Source: Liolophura sinensis (taxonomy: Eukaryota > Mollusca > Polyplacophora > Chitonida > Chitonidae). From it: DNA of 64,000 nt. The stretch covers positions 22,865,385-22,929,384 of the forward strand of contig NC_088295.1 of the NCBI RefSeq assembly GCF_032854445.1, in the 5' to 3' direction. Shown here in pieces: positions 36,826-48,900 of the stretch (position 1 is its first letter; each line of letters opens with the position of its first letter). The notes beneath the pieces are model-generated. The model had not been told where the DNA came from, ran no database searches, and worked only from the letters and a program-made list of their open reading frames with translations. Made by a program: the position numbers and the translations under genes.

Positions 36826-39441
36826 TCACAAGAACCACTGGATGGCAGTCACCACGCAGGCAGTAACTGTTAGCAAGTGGATACTGAGAGACAAGCAGAC
36901 TGAACTATTACAGCCATCTCTGTCACAGTAACAGGTCTCCCGGAACACCCCATTGTCATCCCACATCCAACGACAGCCCCAGGCCACACCTGCAATCAAA
37001 GCATTAAGCTGAGCTACAACACTTTCCAGACACAGATTTTGACAGGACAAACAGTTATTTAAAAACTTCTGCTTCGACATTTTTCAATAAACCACTTTCA
37101 CATCTTCAATAAAAAAAAATGGTGAGGTTGTGAGTTTTAGCTGCACTAGACTAAAATAAGCAGAAACTTTTCCTTGGTATTATATTAATAAGAAACACAG
37201 AAGTTATTTTTCTGATGGGAAAGAATGTACTGGTAGCGATCCTCGCCAAAAGCCAAATCTTCACTGGTGCCCTACTCACATCCACACACACCTAATGCAG
37301 TTTTTATATCATGACTTACCCACATACACACACCTTATACAGGAAACTTCCTATAATGACTTACCCACATACACACACCTAATATAAGAAACCTCCTATC
37401 ATGACTTACCCACAAACACACACCCACATACACACACCTAATACAGGGAATTTTCTATCATGACTTACCCACATACACACCTAATACAGGGAAGTTTCTA
37501 AAATGACTTACACACATACTTACACCTAATACAGGGAATTTTCTATCATGACTTATCCACATACACACACCTAATACAGGAAATTTTCTATCATAACTTA
37601 CCCACACCTAATACAGGGAATTTTCTATCATGACTTTCCCACACACACACAACTAATACTGGGAATTTTCTATCATAACTTACCCACATACACACACCTG
37701 ATACAGGGAATTTTCTATCATGACTTATCCACATACGCACACCTAATACAGGAAACTTCCTATCATGACTTACCCACACCTAATACATTAAACTTCCTCC
37801 AATAACTCACAAAGATGCACAAATTTTAAACACAAACATAAGGATTTTCCCTATGCTGATTTATCATCAAACATAGCATTAAAAGATAATAACTGAGCAA
37901 ATTAAGACCAAAACATACACCTCACTATTTCTAAATATGATTTACTCAAACAGCTAGATTTACAGTTAATCATAATGTGACAGTTTTGTAACAGTTACCT
38001 GTATCAGACCAAGAGGCACATCTTCTTGTGTACTTAATCCATGAACCCCCTGAAATCAAAAAGCCAAACAATTAACACACAGCTGGATAAGATTTATCAA
38101 GTAATAGCTAAATGTCTTGACATGCATCCATTATTTCTTAATTTACAAATGGATTTCACAAGGTTATAATACAGGTTATTGGTACTTAGCATGAACAAAG
38201 TTCAGGTTAAAAACCCAAGGGAGACAACCCTTATTTCATTGAACTTTCACTAGAATCTACATCAGTTATCTACCTGCTCACAACCTCACCAAACCTTGAT
38301 ACAGATGAATTCTGAGTATGTCTATTTAAGCATAACTTTAATAAATCAATTTAAGGAACATCAATAAAGATGAGACCCAGATTTCAGAGCAAATTATACT
38401 TACAGCCTGGGCCCTCCTGGTAGATTTTAGCACAAAACTGCCCTGGAACATGAGCTTCAAAACTGTTACAGTCTACAACTGCGTTGACATTGATGTCAAA
38501 CGGCATGTTGGAGGGACAAGAAAGGTCTTCATTGCTGTCACACTGATAACACTGGATTGCCTCCCCTAAAAAAAAAACAGGAAAAATTTAAATAATTCAT
38601 GCCATTTTAAAAAAATATCATTCAACACAAAAAGCCCCTAGATATGACATATATTTTAATATGACTAATGGCATTATCTGTCGGAAATATGTGTATAATA
38701 AACATGCTGAATGAACTTTCTGAGCCATATAAGCCTATAGATATGCCCATGACGTTTACATTGTTGTAGCATATATAAAGTATATGTATCATATACAATA
38801 TAATGATGGTAATAATTGCAACCATTGAACAGACAAGTCAAACTATCTCTAAATACATTTCCATGTGTTGCTACAACTGATGGCTATTTCTGTTCACATA
38901 TTTAGAAAATAAGAAGAATTTAAAAGAAAATAAAGACCACATACAAATTCAATTCATGATATATCTATGCTCTCTTAACAAGCGGAAATGTGCTTTTTGA
39001 TGTAAACATCTACAAATTTAAGATATACCAGGTAACGCTATATATAAAGTAGTAACAAGTCTTCTTCGATTTTGGCATAGCACACATTGATGGTGTTGTT
39101 GATGTTAGGCTGTCGCCTTGTGAGGAGTTTGTTATCTAGCATGTTTATTTATCCATTTTTATTCCAACTTGAATATTCTATGTAAATGTAATGCTTAACC
39201 ACATGATCTAGGAATTTACTCTTCTCACCACATGGACAACTTATCTTTTCTGTTAATTCTAATGAAACGTGTATGTATTAGAATAAGCGATATATATATA
39301 ATATAACGTGTATGTATTAGAATAAGCGATGAAGCCTAGACGAGACAATACCAATATATATATGTATATATATATATATATATGTATATATATTGGTATT
39401 GTCTCGTCTAGGCTTCATCGCTTATTCTAATACATACACGT

Positions 39442-39473
<32 letters not shown>

Positions 39474-40229
39474 TGGTATTGTCTCGTCTAGGCTTCATCG
39501 CTTATTCTAATACATATATATATATATCCATTTGTATAGATATATGTTTACATGATCATATAAAGAATTGCTTCATTCCGCCTTTATACCAGACCATAAC
39601 GCAGGCTTGTCCTTGAAGTATGTTTATACCTGCATAGATTGTAAAGCTGTATATTATGCCTTCTCACAAGTATTAAACCTTATTATACAGGTATGGATAC
39701 CTATTTACGTATAGTTTCCATAACTTGATCAAATATTCTAAGAAAGTCCAGAAAGAACATGAAAATCAAATAGTTTAATAAAATCATCTTAAATGTTATA
39801 TGAAAACATTTCACAATACGCAATTCGACCTCCTTCCTTTTACAAACGTACGTGTAGTTATAACCATCGATGGATGTTTTTTCATGTCCGAAATTTAGAC
39901 AAAAAACTTAAAATGAGGAGCATACCCTGTTTGTCTTTTATTCATTGACATATTACATTTTTTGGCCTGTAGTTATTATAGGTGTATTAGCAATGAAATG
40001 CTTATCTAGTTAGTCATCAACATGGAGGACTTCACATACAGGTAATCACACAGGTGGACCTGTACAAAAATGTGTTTCGCAAGATATCTTAAACACAAAC
40101 CTGTGCGCGGTAAATCTATACCATCGCACATGTAGTTAAATTAAACAATTAAGAAATTCACTTACCTGGTGAAAACTGGTATAAAATTAAAATGAATGTC
40201 GCGAGAGGTAAAACCTCCGTCGCCATCAT
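36826..40229 (-). CDS. Ly6/quiver-type GPI-anchored surface protein (paralogue A), 4 exons
   Basis: Second three-finger Ly6 protein. Exons 40229-40166, 38565-38404, 38049-37999 and 36989-36826, all introns in phase 1, 441 bp, 146 aa. The start codon sits in GCCGCCATGATGG, a near-ideal Kozak context. Residues 1-22 are a signal peptide. The ten framework cysteines are at 27, 30, 38, 54, 66, 86, 98, 112, 114 and 119, with C-N at 119-120, and are followed by SSVCLSLS and a hydrophobic end (about 125-146) typical of GPI addition. The core reads IQCYQCDS near the start and TCYCDRDGCN at the end, matching paralogue B and the quiver/sleepless-like class. It differs from B in having an extra intron inside the second half of the domain. 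AATAAA at 36190-36185 is a plausible polyadenylation signal. Intron 1 holds a large palindrome and intron 3 a 45-bp minisatellite. The ligand is unknown. Confidence 0.88.
37270..37790. repeat. 45-bp minisatellite in intron 3 of Ly6 paralogue A, about 11 units
   Basis: The unit approximates TATCATGACTTACCCACATA, then CACACACCTAATACAGGGAA and TTTTC. Lengths vary through CA-repeat changes. On the coding (minus) strand most units read GGGTAAGTCATGATA, a consensus 5' splice site. Confidence 0.92.
38566..40165. other. Intron 1 of Ly6 paralogue A
   Basis: Outside the palindrome at 39.3-39.5 kb I see no other repeat or embedded gene. Confidence 0.6.
39266..39515. repeat. Long AT-cored palindrome with extra partial arm copies
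   Basis: A 50-bp arm at 39305-39354 (starting AACGTGTATGTATTAGAATA) is repeated as an exact inverse at 39393-39442 around a 38-bp TA-rich centre. AT-rich flanks extend the symmetry outward to about 39289-39460. A truncated direct copy of the arm lies at 39266-39290 and a truncated inverse copy at 39473-39515, each separated by TA repeats. It lies in intron 1 of Ly6 paralogue A and can form a cruciform. Confidence 0.93.
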
Positions 40230-40408
40230 GGCGGCCTTTCAAAATCGGAATACACCTGAGAGAGGGCGCCAGCTAGCTATTGGACCTTGTTCCCTGGTCC
40301 CGGTTTTGTAGGTCTTAGTACAGCGTCACAACACACCTGACAAAGGACAGTCCGTCAACAGAGCAGCACATAGGAAAGAGGTAGAACACCTGAGCTTACC
40401 TGGCGTGG

Positions 40409-40418
40409 GTCACGTGAC
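40409..40418. promoter_or_regulatory. E-box GTCACGTGAC upstream of Ly6 paralogue A
   Basis: Perfect 10-bp palindrome with a CACGTG core (USF/MITF/MYC class), about 180 bp upstream of the ATG at 40229. The same GTCACGTG octamer lies upstream of paralogue B. Confidence 0.4.
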
Positions 40419-40429
40419 ACGAAGTCACA

Positions 40430-43400
40430 ATTATTAAACTTCGCCTCCCACGTTCCATCCTCTTTCAGAGGAATCTGCCAGTCCAAAATAAGATCAAGCA
40501 ACTAACATGTAACGTGTGTGAACAATATTTTTGGCTTTTCCACTTGGATCATGAGTGCTTACACACCTGTCCTCTATTGCTGAAGGTCAATGACAAATTC
40601 CGAAAACTTGACGGAGGGTCTAAACGGTCATCCACAACCTTCGGACTTTTACTCGCCCATATTACATGTAATACATTTAGTCATCTAATTTACATTTTAA
40701 CATAACCGAACACTAGGTCTACATAAGTTATACACAATCTCTGTTTCTCGCATTATGTACTATTCAATGGCTCAACACAATTTCAGATTCAACTGATGGA
40801 CCATAACAGCTAGCATGGTACAATTAAGTCAAAGTTGGACAGGGGCAGTTGAACCAAACGGCCTGTATAGTAACCAAATGTTAATAAACGTGCGTGAGCT
40901 ACGCTTCACTAAGTACCGGGTACCTTAACACTAGGCCTAGGATATACCTAATACAAGGGTCATCATGCCAGTTGAGTGTGTACCTCTCTTCAACATGCAT
41001 ATGACCTCGACACAGATGGACCAACAAAATATACCACCGAACGAATTTCCACATTAGGTTTACATTTTGCAAGTGTTGGTTAAATACACGAATATCTGGG
41101 TGATACCATACCAGGAAATTAGTCCTGCTTTTTCATCCATCCACAAAACTCACAGGATCAGATTAACCTGTTCTTAAAGGCCATCACCATTTCGATTCTA
41201 TGGTGGTCAAAATGCTGAGTAAATGTGCTAAAACAAAGATTTGAATATAGTGTTGGCAACAGACCCACACAAAGATGATCCACACAGTGACCACAAGGTA
41301 AAAACTTCCGTGGATTTCAGGTATTAGTTACTTTAGATGATGCCCCTTTTGTCAAAACTAGGTTCTGGGTTAAGATGTAATCAAGCTTCAAATTTTTGAG
41401 CAAAGAACTAAACGGAAATTAAAACTGGATACAGCAACCTGTTTCAGCTTGTGTCCATATTCTTAAACATTCAGCTTGATGACAATGCCCCTGGTTAAGA
41501 AACATTATTTCAATCACACAATGATAGTGCGTGGTAACAGAAATTTTTATAAGGTAAGTTTTGGTGGAAAATTATGGACATAGAACCATATCCTTGACAA
41601 CCTTGGGTGTCAATGAGATAAACTAAAAACCAACAAGAAAATTTAATTTGTTTTATTCTTCAATAGATGTCCTGACAGACAAATAAAAATTACATGTAAC
41701 CTTGGATAGTGGAAATTTAAAAAAATACTACAATACAACTACATTCATGTATGAAAAGCAATGCCAAGTGAAAAACCTTGTTGAACAAAAGCTTGTCATA
41801 CAGTGTTGTGGTGACTGGCTGAGAATGGTTTACATGTACAACCAGTCAAAAACTAGTCTCTCTGTACCAAGACCAAATGCTAAAACCTGTAGTCCAAATG
41901 CTGAAAAGCACTGTTTTCAGGGTTTATAGTTGGACTCCTACCATACAATCTTTGTTTTATGATTTAGTATCACCAGCATCTTGGACAGTACAGTTTACGG
42001 TGGTTACTACCTACACTGGAGTCCGGCCAGCTACCAGCTATAATAGCAGAGGACATAATCCTTTCTACTTCAAATACTCCTGTTTATATATGCTGTGAAA
42101 GGCGACTAATCTTATACACTAATATTAAATGCAATACTAAATACATTTTCTCTGCAAGCATGTTTTCACTAGCTTCTTTTAAACAGATCTGCACACTTCA
42201 TGGTCTTATAGCTGATACTGGTAACTGAATATGTAAAAATACTGGAGTAAATGGTGCTAAAGCTCATGTCACGCAGTGTGGGGGCGATTAGCTCAACAGA
42301 TAAAATTAGACTATAAATTTAAAAGTGACCAGCAGATCACAAAGACAATTTCACAACAGTGCTCATTAGTAACAATGTACACTTAGTATATATCATGAAG
42401 AGACCAAAGACAAGACAATTGACATCTGTGAATAACATTCATCCGAGTATGTACATAATATAAGAGCTGGGCTTAGCAAGAATTACTATGAATTTACCAG
42501 CCAAAATATTTCATCCAACATCACAAGTCCTTATTTATGTTACACTGTTCAACAACCATGATATGGCCATAACCAGGCCAGTGCTAACAGCTCTCACACA
42601 TACATACACAAGTAATGTGCTTGACAGTTACACAGTATCTACAATACATGTACAGCATGATTACAGCCCAATAACTTTCTGTTTAGACAAATAAAAGATT
42701 GATATGTTAACTTCAGTTACAGTTCAACAGTGAATAAGAAAAAGAGAAAAGTTTTGGAATGTTTTTATGTTTTCTTTTCTTTTTTTAACTTATACATGTT
42801 TAAATTTTTTTAACCTAACTCACCTTTATTGATGTCAGCACCCACATTTTGTGATTTCTTGTATGACCTTAACACAGCATATCTAAACACCCTTTTCAAA
42901 CCACTAACAAAACTAAGTGATCACATGGGTGTATCTCAATACAGAGTGATTGACATTCTCTAACAAAACTGAATTTTAATAGATATCGCTTCTTGAGATA
43001 CCTGTTCGAACACTCTTTAACACAAAAAAGGCATTACATGTATTTCACAACCTACAGGCTTTTGTCCCGTAGGAATGGCGGTCACTGGTTCACACAGGAC
43101 ATGTCAAAAAATTGAGCAAAATATGTTTCATGATGAAAATAGGACCTGTAAATTGGAGCAATTATTTTACTGGAAATTAACTGTGGGGGGAATGCATGAA
43201 GGTGAGATAACAAACGTTTAACTGTGATTGTAAAGAATCAACAGTGATGGAATGCAGTCATTACAATATACACTCTTAAAAAAACTAAGGCAAACATATG
43301 AACATTCACTGGTTGTGGCATTTCACTCAAAAAATCTATGTACGGAATGAACAATACAGGAAATGTTAAAGGAATAAAGAGCAAAGTGCACAAAAGGCCA

Positions 43401-44118
43401 ACATTTCACTGCAAAAGTACATGTCACATTCACTTGGCCAGTATATTCAGTCGTAACATTATCATACAAATGAAATAACAAACGGGGAGTATTTTTCTCA
43501 ATGTCTTTCTACTGCAGTGAATTACCTTTTTTGGCATTACAATCCAATTAATATGTCCATTATTCTGATTATCAACTTGCACAGATCTTTAGTTGATTTT
43601 ATTCATTTATTGTTACTTTATTCATTGTCATTTTAATAATTAAACGTTTTCTTAATATTAAGCTGAATTATGAAATTTCTATTTGAGCATAAACAGCCCC
43701 TTTTCTTCAGAGAATTTTATGATAAAGACCACCACATAACTGATCATGAAATCCGACTCAAATATTGATCTTGCACTGATCAATGACCATTGTTACGAAT
43801 ATTCAGGTTTTCACTCAATGTCATTTTCCATTAGATTTATTAGAATGGATCAAGTCATGCTATGTACTTTCCTGAATATAAACAAAAGCTTTTTTTTTTT
43901 GCATAGTGAAAGTGCTGACGGTTAAAGTTTAAGGCAATCAGTGAGAAGTTCACATCTGTAGCATCTCAATAAAATAAATGTGGCTGTCGATCTCATTGTT
44001 AAACCACTTTGAACAGAATATTCATTTGTATGGAAAGGGCCCCAAATGCTAAAGATGTGAACTTCCATACTCTGATGGATTTGTGATATATATTTTAAGT
44101 CTAAATGACGTATGACAG
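40430..44118. other. Spacer between the two Ly6 genes
   Basis: AT-rich, with no third Ly6 gene detectable: no CYQC/CYEC-type exon or GCN-type exon in any frame I read. The right end is probably the 3'UTR of paralogue B. Confidence 0.45.
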
Positions 44119-45873
44119 TTACCGAAGTAATTTAAGAAGGAAAAATACAGCTATAGGCAGGGAAAATCCCAAGAGAGATGAGAGTGCTGATGCCGTGTTG
44201 CAGCCATCTTGATTGTCACAATGGCAGTAGCGGACTTTCACTTTGTAAGTGCCAGCTCGTTCTTTGCACTGTCTTCCTTCATAGTCTCCAATATCGCCAA
44301 TAGAAGCACACTGACGAATATATCTTATGTCCCAGTGGTCTTCAATCCACACTGCAGAGAAAACAATTTTGGTTCACATGAAATACAAAAAACACAATCC
44401 TGATTTTGTGAAAGTAAAATATTTCAACACAGTCATTGCCAAAAAATACACTTAATTACCAACACTAGCACCAATTTAGTAATTTAAATAAGAAACTTGC
44501 CTTCTTATTGATGCCACAAAGAATTTACAAGACTTACTTTCTTGGATTTGTTTGCGGCACCTGGATGCATTGGCTATCTTTGCTGAGCAGTCCACCATGT
44601 TGATTGTCTGATTATCAAAGTGATCAGAGCAATCCTGCTGGTAATAGGAGTTACACTCGTAACATCTTATACTTGTGGCTGAAACAGACACAAAATGAGC
44701 CACATGTTAATACAGAATATTTAAAATACTCACAAGCCCCACAGCTGTATATTTTTTGTGGTTTGTGCTCATCAAGGATCACAATATTTACGTGACGTGT
44801 GTTTTACAGCATTGCACTCAAGGATATTTCACTTACACCAGAAAGGCAAGCAACATGAGGAAAATGGGCAAAGACCGGAGAAAACCCACAACAATACGCA
44901 GACTGCTGGCAGGCTTCCCGCGTACAAACGGAGGGGAAGCCAGCATGAGTTGGACTTGAATTCACAGCCATCAGATTGAGGATTACAATAACAAGGGCAA
45001 CTTAATATTTCTGAAAGTTTAATTCTTATCCAAATTGAGGTCAGCCCAACAGAAGTTCAAACTGACTTGTGCACTCAAAATTTACATGTTCCACACTCAG
45101 GACAATGGTATGCAGTCCACCTAGGCCACCGGGACTTTGTATTTACGATAAAACTGCTCCACTATAAACAGTTTAACACAAATTTATTAAATCAGATTAA
45201 ATTAAGTACTGAAATGAATGTTGCAACTGTTGCTTCATTTGTAATGTTAATGTATTCATCAATAGAATTAATTTCTCAGCTACAGGTACAAAAAAAATTA
45301 CTTACTGTTTTCACACTGCCTACTATGTATCTATTACAATATAAACAATTTGCACATAACACTAATGTCAGCATGATCCACAGTTCTTGTTTGTGCACTT
45401 TTTTATTCATCCTATATTGCCACTTTTCAACAATATTTCATTGTTAGGTTTACAATGCAAATGACTTACAACCCCAAACTTTATGCCACTGCATGATTTC
45501 TTAAAACTGTGGCGTTCAGATTCTGGTAGCTTGCCACAGCTGATAGGTCGAAGGAATTAGTAAACATATGCATTTTCAGATAAAACGCATAAAAACTGAG
45601 TGAAACACCATTTCGTTCAGGGCTGAACAAGTCCTGACCCGGATCCCCGAGAGGATTATACAGTGCACCGGCTATTTGCAATATGGCGGCCATTTGTTCA
45701 TTGCGAAGACGCGACCTGCAATACCCAGATACACTTGTGCATGAATATCAGACATTCAAGTACATCGAATCACCAGTATTGGCACCTGTAACAAGAATTA
45801 GATCACCATACTTACCGACTTCTAACAAACAAAATACAGCAGCAAAGCTGAAAATTACAACAATCGCCTTCAT
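44119..45873 (-). CDS. Ly6/quiver-type GPI-anchored surface protein (paralogue B), 3 exons
   Basis: Small secreted three-finger (uPAR/Ly6) protein, expected at the outer plasma membrane through a GPI anchor. Exons 45873-45816, 44678-44538 and 44351-44119, both introns in phase 1, 432 bp, 143 aa. Residues 1-20 form a signal peptide coded almost entirely by exon 1. The ectodomain has ten cysteines (25, 28, 36, 50, 60, 81, 95, 109, 111, 117) and ends in the signature C-N at 117-118. It is followed by small residues and a hydrophobic tail to LLKLLR, the usual GPI-attachment layout. NQT (42-44) and NAS (56-58) are N-glycosylation sequons. The RCYECNS start and the CHC...GCN end fit the quiver/sleepless-like Ly6 class, whose known insect members modulate channels and receptors or help form septate junctions; the role here is unknown. 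Its paralogue lies about 3.9 kb downstream on the same strand. A CRE plus E-box sits about 90-100 bp upstream of the start. AATAAA at 43841-43836 may be the polyadenylation signal. Confidence 0.88.
44795..44980 (-). repeat. SINE copy in intron 1 of Ly6 paralogue B
   Basis: GTGTTTTACAGCATTGCACT and CAAGGATATTTCACTTACAC (tail end) are followed by the body with GGAGGGGAAGCCAGCATGAG and TTGGACTTGAATTCACAGCC. The tRNA head is missing. Opposite in strand order to its sequence here, so the element reads on the minus strand, like the host gene. Confidence 0.8.
45680..45693 (+). promoter_or_regulatory. YY1-like motif AATATGGCGGCCAT in intron 1 of Ly6 paralogue B
   Basis: Matches AANATGGCGGC, the YY1 consensus, about 125 bp inside intron 1 of paralogue B. 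Downstream YY1 sites of this kind are common near animal start sites. The motif is seen; its role is inference. Confidence 0.3.
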
Positions 45874-45961
45874 GCCTGCAAAGTTTGACCACAAGCGACA
45901 GCCAAGCTAATCACAAAATCTCGCCAGGTGAAGAGAACAACGCGTGAAACCAGTAGCAGCA

Positions 45962-45973
45962 TGACGTCACGTG
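45962..45973. promoter_or_regulatory. Overlapping CRE and E-box upstream of Ly6 paralogue B
   Basis: TGACGTCACGTG combines a palindromic cAMP-response element (TGACGTCA) with a CACGTG E-box. It lies about 90-100 bp upstream of the ATG at 45873, a usual promoter-proximal distance. It shares GTCACGTG with the site upstream of paralogue A. Confidence 0.45.
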
Positions 45974-45999
45974 CACAGCGAGGGTTCAAAGGGTGGGTT

Positions 46000-48900
46000 C
46001 TACAACAGCACATCAATGACAACATTACTGAAGATAACACCAGATACTATATCTGTTTAATTTCTGTTGAATAGCTTGCTGATCGAAGACGGAAGTGGGA
46101 TAACTTAAACTTTGTCAATGTGGGATATATAAAGACGTGACTAAGCAGGAACTCCATATCAGATCGGGGATCCAAATGTTCAGTTTCTGTAAGCCTAATT
46201 ATACCAATTCCACCATGTCATATTGGAAAAAACAAACATATGGTTTAACCGTTTTGACATGCAGGAAAAGATCAGCATCTACGTTAAAATTAAATGAAGA
46301 TGCTGAACGTAGGCTCCTGTATACGAAGATACGGAATTAAGCCACATATATAGATACGGAGCCGTAAAAGTGACATGGTGAAAAAAAAAACATTTGGAAG
46401 AGAAAAAAATTAAAAAAACACATGGTGAAAAAAATGTTTTTTGAAAGAGAGTTTACGAATCGTGGCCCCGATATAACTGACCAATCATAATGGTTATGTG
46501 CCATGATGTCACCTATATATACGTGACTACTGCCTGGTGGTCAGTGCCTTTTTGCATTTACAAATTAACTCTTGCCGCTTGCAAATTATACTTTCTCAGT
46601 CCCAGAATGTTCTGGCGACTGACGACGAGGAAGGCCAACACGATTTTTAGAATAACCTCCAACAATATGGGATAATTATTAATAAAGTAAACATTCAGCC
46701 AAATAATACAATAAGATTAAAACTTGTCACGACTGTCCTCGGACATGTAGGTCCGTGTGACATAAACTTGTCGCCTTTGGTCCTAGCGTATTTTTAGCTT
46801 GCCTTAGTTCCACCCTGGCTAATTCAAGTATATGTATTCGAATAGTGTCTCATATATACCTGTTGCAGTTGAGACTGAAAGAACTTAACTAAGCTATGTA
46901 AGGAGGGGGGGGGGGGGGGTGCACATTGCATTTTGTGATTTATTTTTATTTAGTCCATATGTCTCTTTGAAATATATTTATTAATAAGCTTCCTCGTTAA
47001 TATAGGGAAATGCATTGCGTGCCTAAAACAAGTCGGTCTAAAGCGTGTACTCCTGTATTCTTTCAGTACGTCACCGTTCCTGCGTAGACCTAGTCGTACA
47101 TGTAGGCCTACATGTAGTTCACAAGCAGCTGAGAATATGTTTTTTTAAAAAGCTATTGGTTGTTTGATGGCAAACGACCTGTGATTGGCCAATTAAGTCT
47201 TCTAAAGACTTCTAGAAAAACACCTTCTATGCATGGGACGCTGTGGTTGATATCAGACGTGACATCAGTGACAGTGGAATCATCGTAAATCAGTGCCTTA
47301 GGCCTACTTGACTGCTTGCTTGCACGGACCTCGAGGTCAGTCAAAGACAAACAATGGGTGACAAAACACCACTCCTCTTTGCACAAATGTAGGCCCATCA
47401 AAATTTCAAATGGTTTATCACTGACCTCAAAGTCGGTTTCCACATGCAATAAAGGCCGAAGTTTAGGTCGGATTTGAGATAAACCTTGGTTTTGATATTG
47501 TTACATTATTTTACCTTTTCCAAACAATACACAATGTACAAATACATGTAACTATTACATTACACAACTGTAGTAATGTGGATTATAATTAACTCTGTAA
47601 TTCAACTAATATTTACACAATTCAGTTTTGAAGATTGTGAAGTGCACCAATTACATTTTTAACGCCCAGATTAATCAATTAAACAATGTAATTTTGTGAA
47701 CTATACAATAAACTGTTACCTCTGCTCCCGGACACGAATGATAGCTTTATATATATGTTGATTATATTTCTTTATAATCCCGTTATGCATGTTTATTTCA
47801 CACACGGGGCAATCCTTTCGAATTCAGAATACCTGCCAGTTATTCATTGTAAGACAAAAAGGTAATCAATCAATCAATCAATCAATTTGTCCCATGTAGA
47901 AAGACAGGCAGCCACAACTTTTGAATATTTTGGCAGATTGGTTTAGAGGTCAAAAAATTGACGAAACCCCATGCTCTAACTAAAGTATATATATAAATGC
48001 TGTTGTAAGGACACTTGACAAAATTGTCATTTATTTGTTTTATCATTTCCAAAATAAATGGTCATCTAGTACCTACCACATTTATTTTTTGAAAATGTTT
48101 ATATTTTGCACTATAGCTATATATATATGCCCTACCCACAAAAGCGCATGCCTTCATATTTGCTTGTTTTACAAGCTAATTGCTTACTAAATACATGTAC
48201 CAGCAAATATAGAGCATTTTATTTTATTAAGTTTATTAAACAACCTGAATGACTGAGATACAAGTCAAATCATCCAATAAAGATATAGTCAAATGTCGGT
48301 ATCGTCCAAGATTACGAAATGATATACAGTTTATTAATATTAATTGTTTCTCACGGGCACAACTTTTATAGAAAAGAAAATCTACCAATGTAAAACTATA
48401 TCTGGATGTCCGACATACCAAACAAAGTACGTACATGTACATGTAGGCTAATTGTTGTTCATGGCGTTACACCTGTCTCCTTTCAGGCATGTGGTGGGTT
48501 AGTTATGTAAGTAAAATCTAGAATCACACCTGGAAAAGGAATATCTTGGAAACTAATGGATCATTAGTTTCCATTTATGTCAATATTCAGCTGTTTTATG
48601 AACTGAAGCCTTGAGTCTATCTATCAAATCATACACAACTGGTTATGAATGGTTGATTGGGGTTTAGTGCTGTATGGTCATGCATATTTCGCTTATACCA
48701 ATGGGTCAGTTTCACATGTGGAGGAAACCTTAGGCAATAAAGGCAACTTCAATGTGCATGTCGTATTTGTGAAAGGCAAGTGATCACCAATTAATGTTTA
48801 TGTAAGATGTCCTAAATGGCCCTACCAGCAAGTTTATAGCCTGTTGCCACCAAGCCTCCACGACCCACCAGAATAATGAATGCAGACTCAAATCCCATGC

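Noticed and set aside
47153-47449. 98-codon minus-strand frame with ordinary amino-acid composition
   Set aside because: Looks more protein-like than most, but there is no domain I recognise and no flanking exon that continues it.
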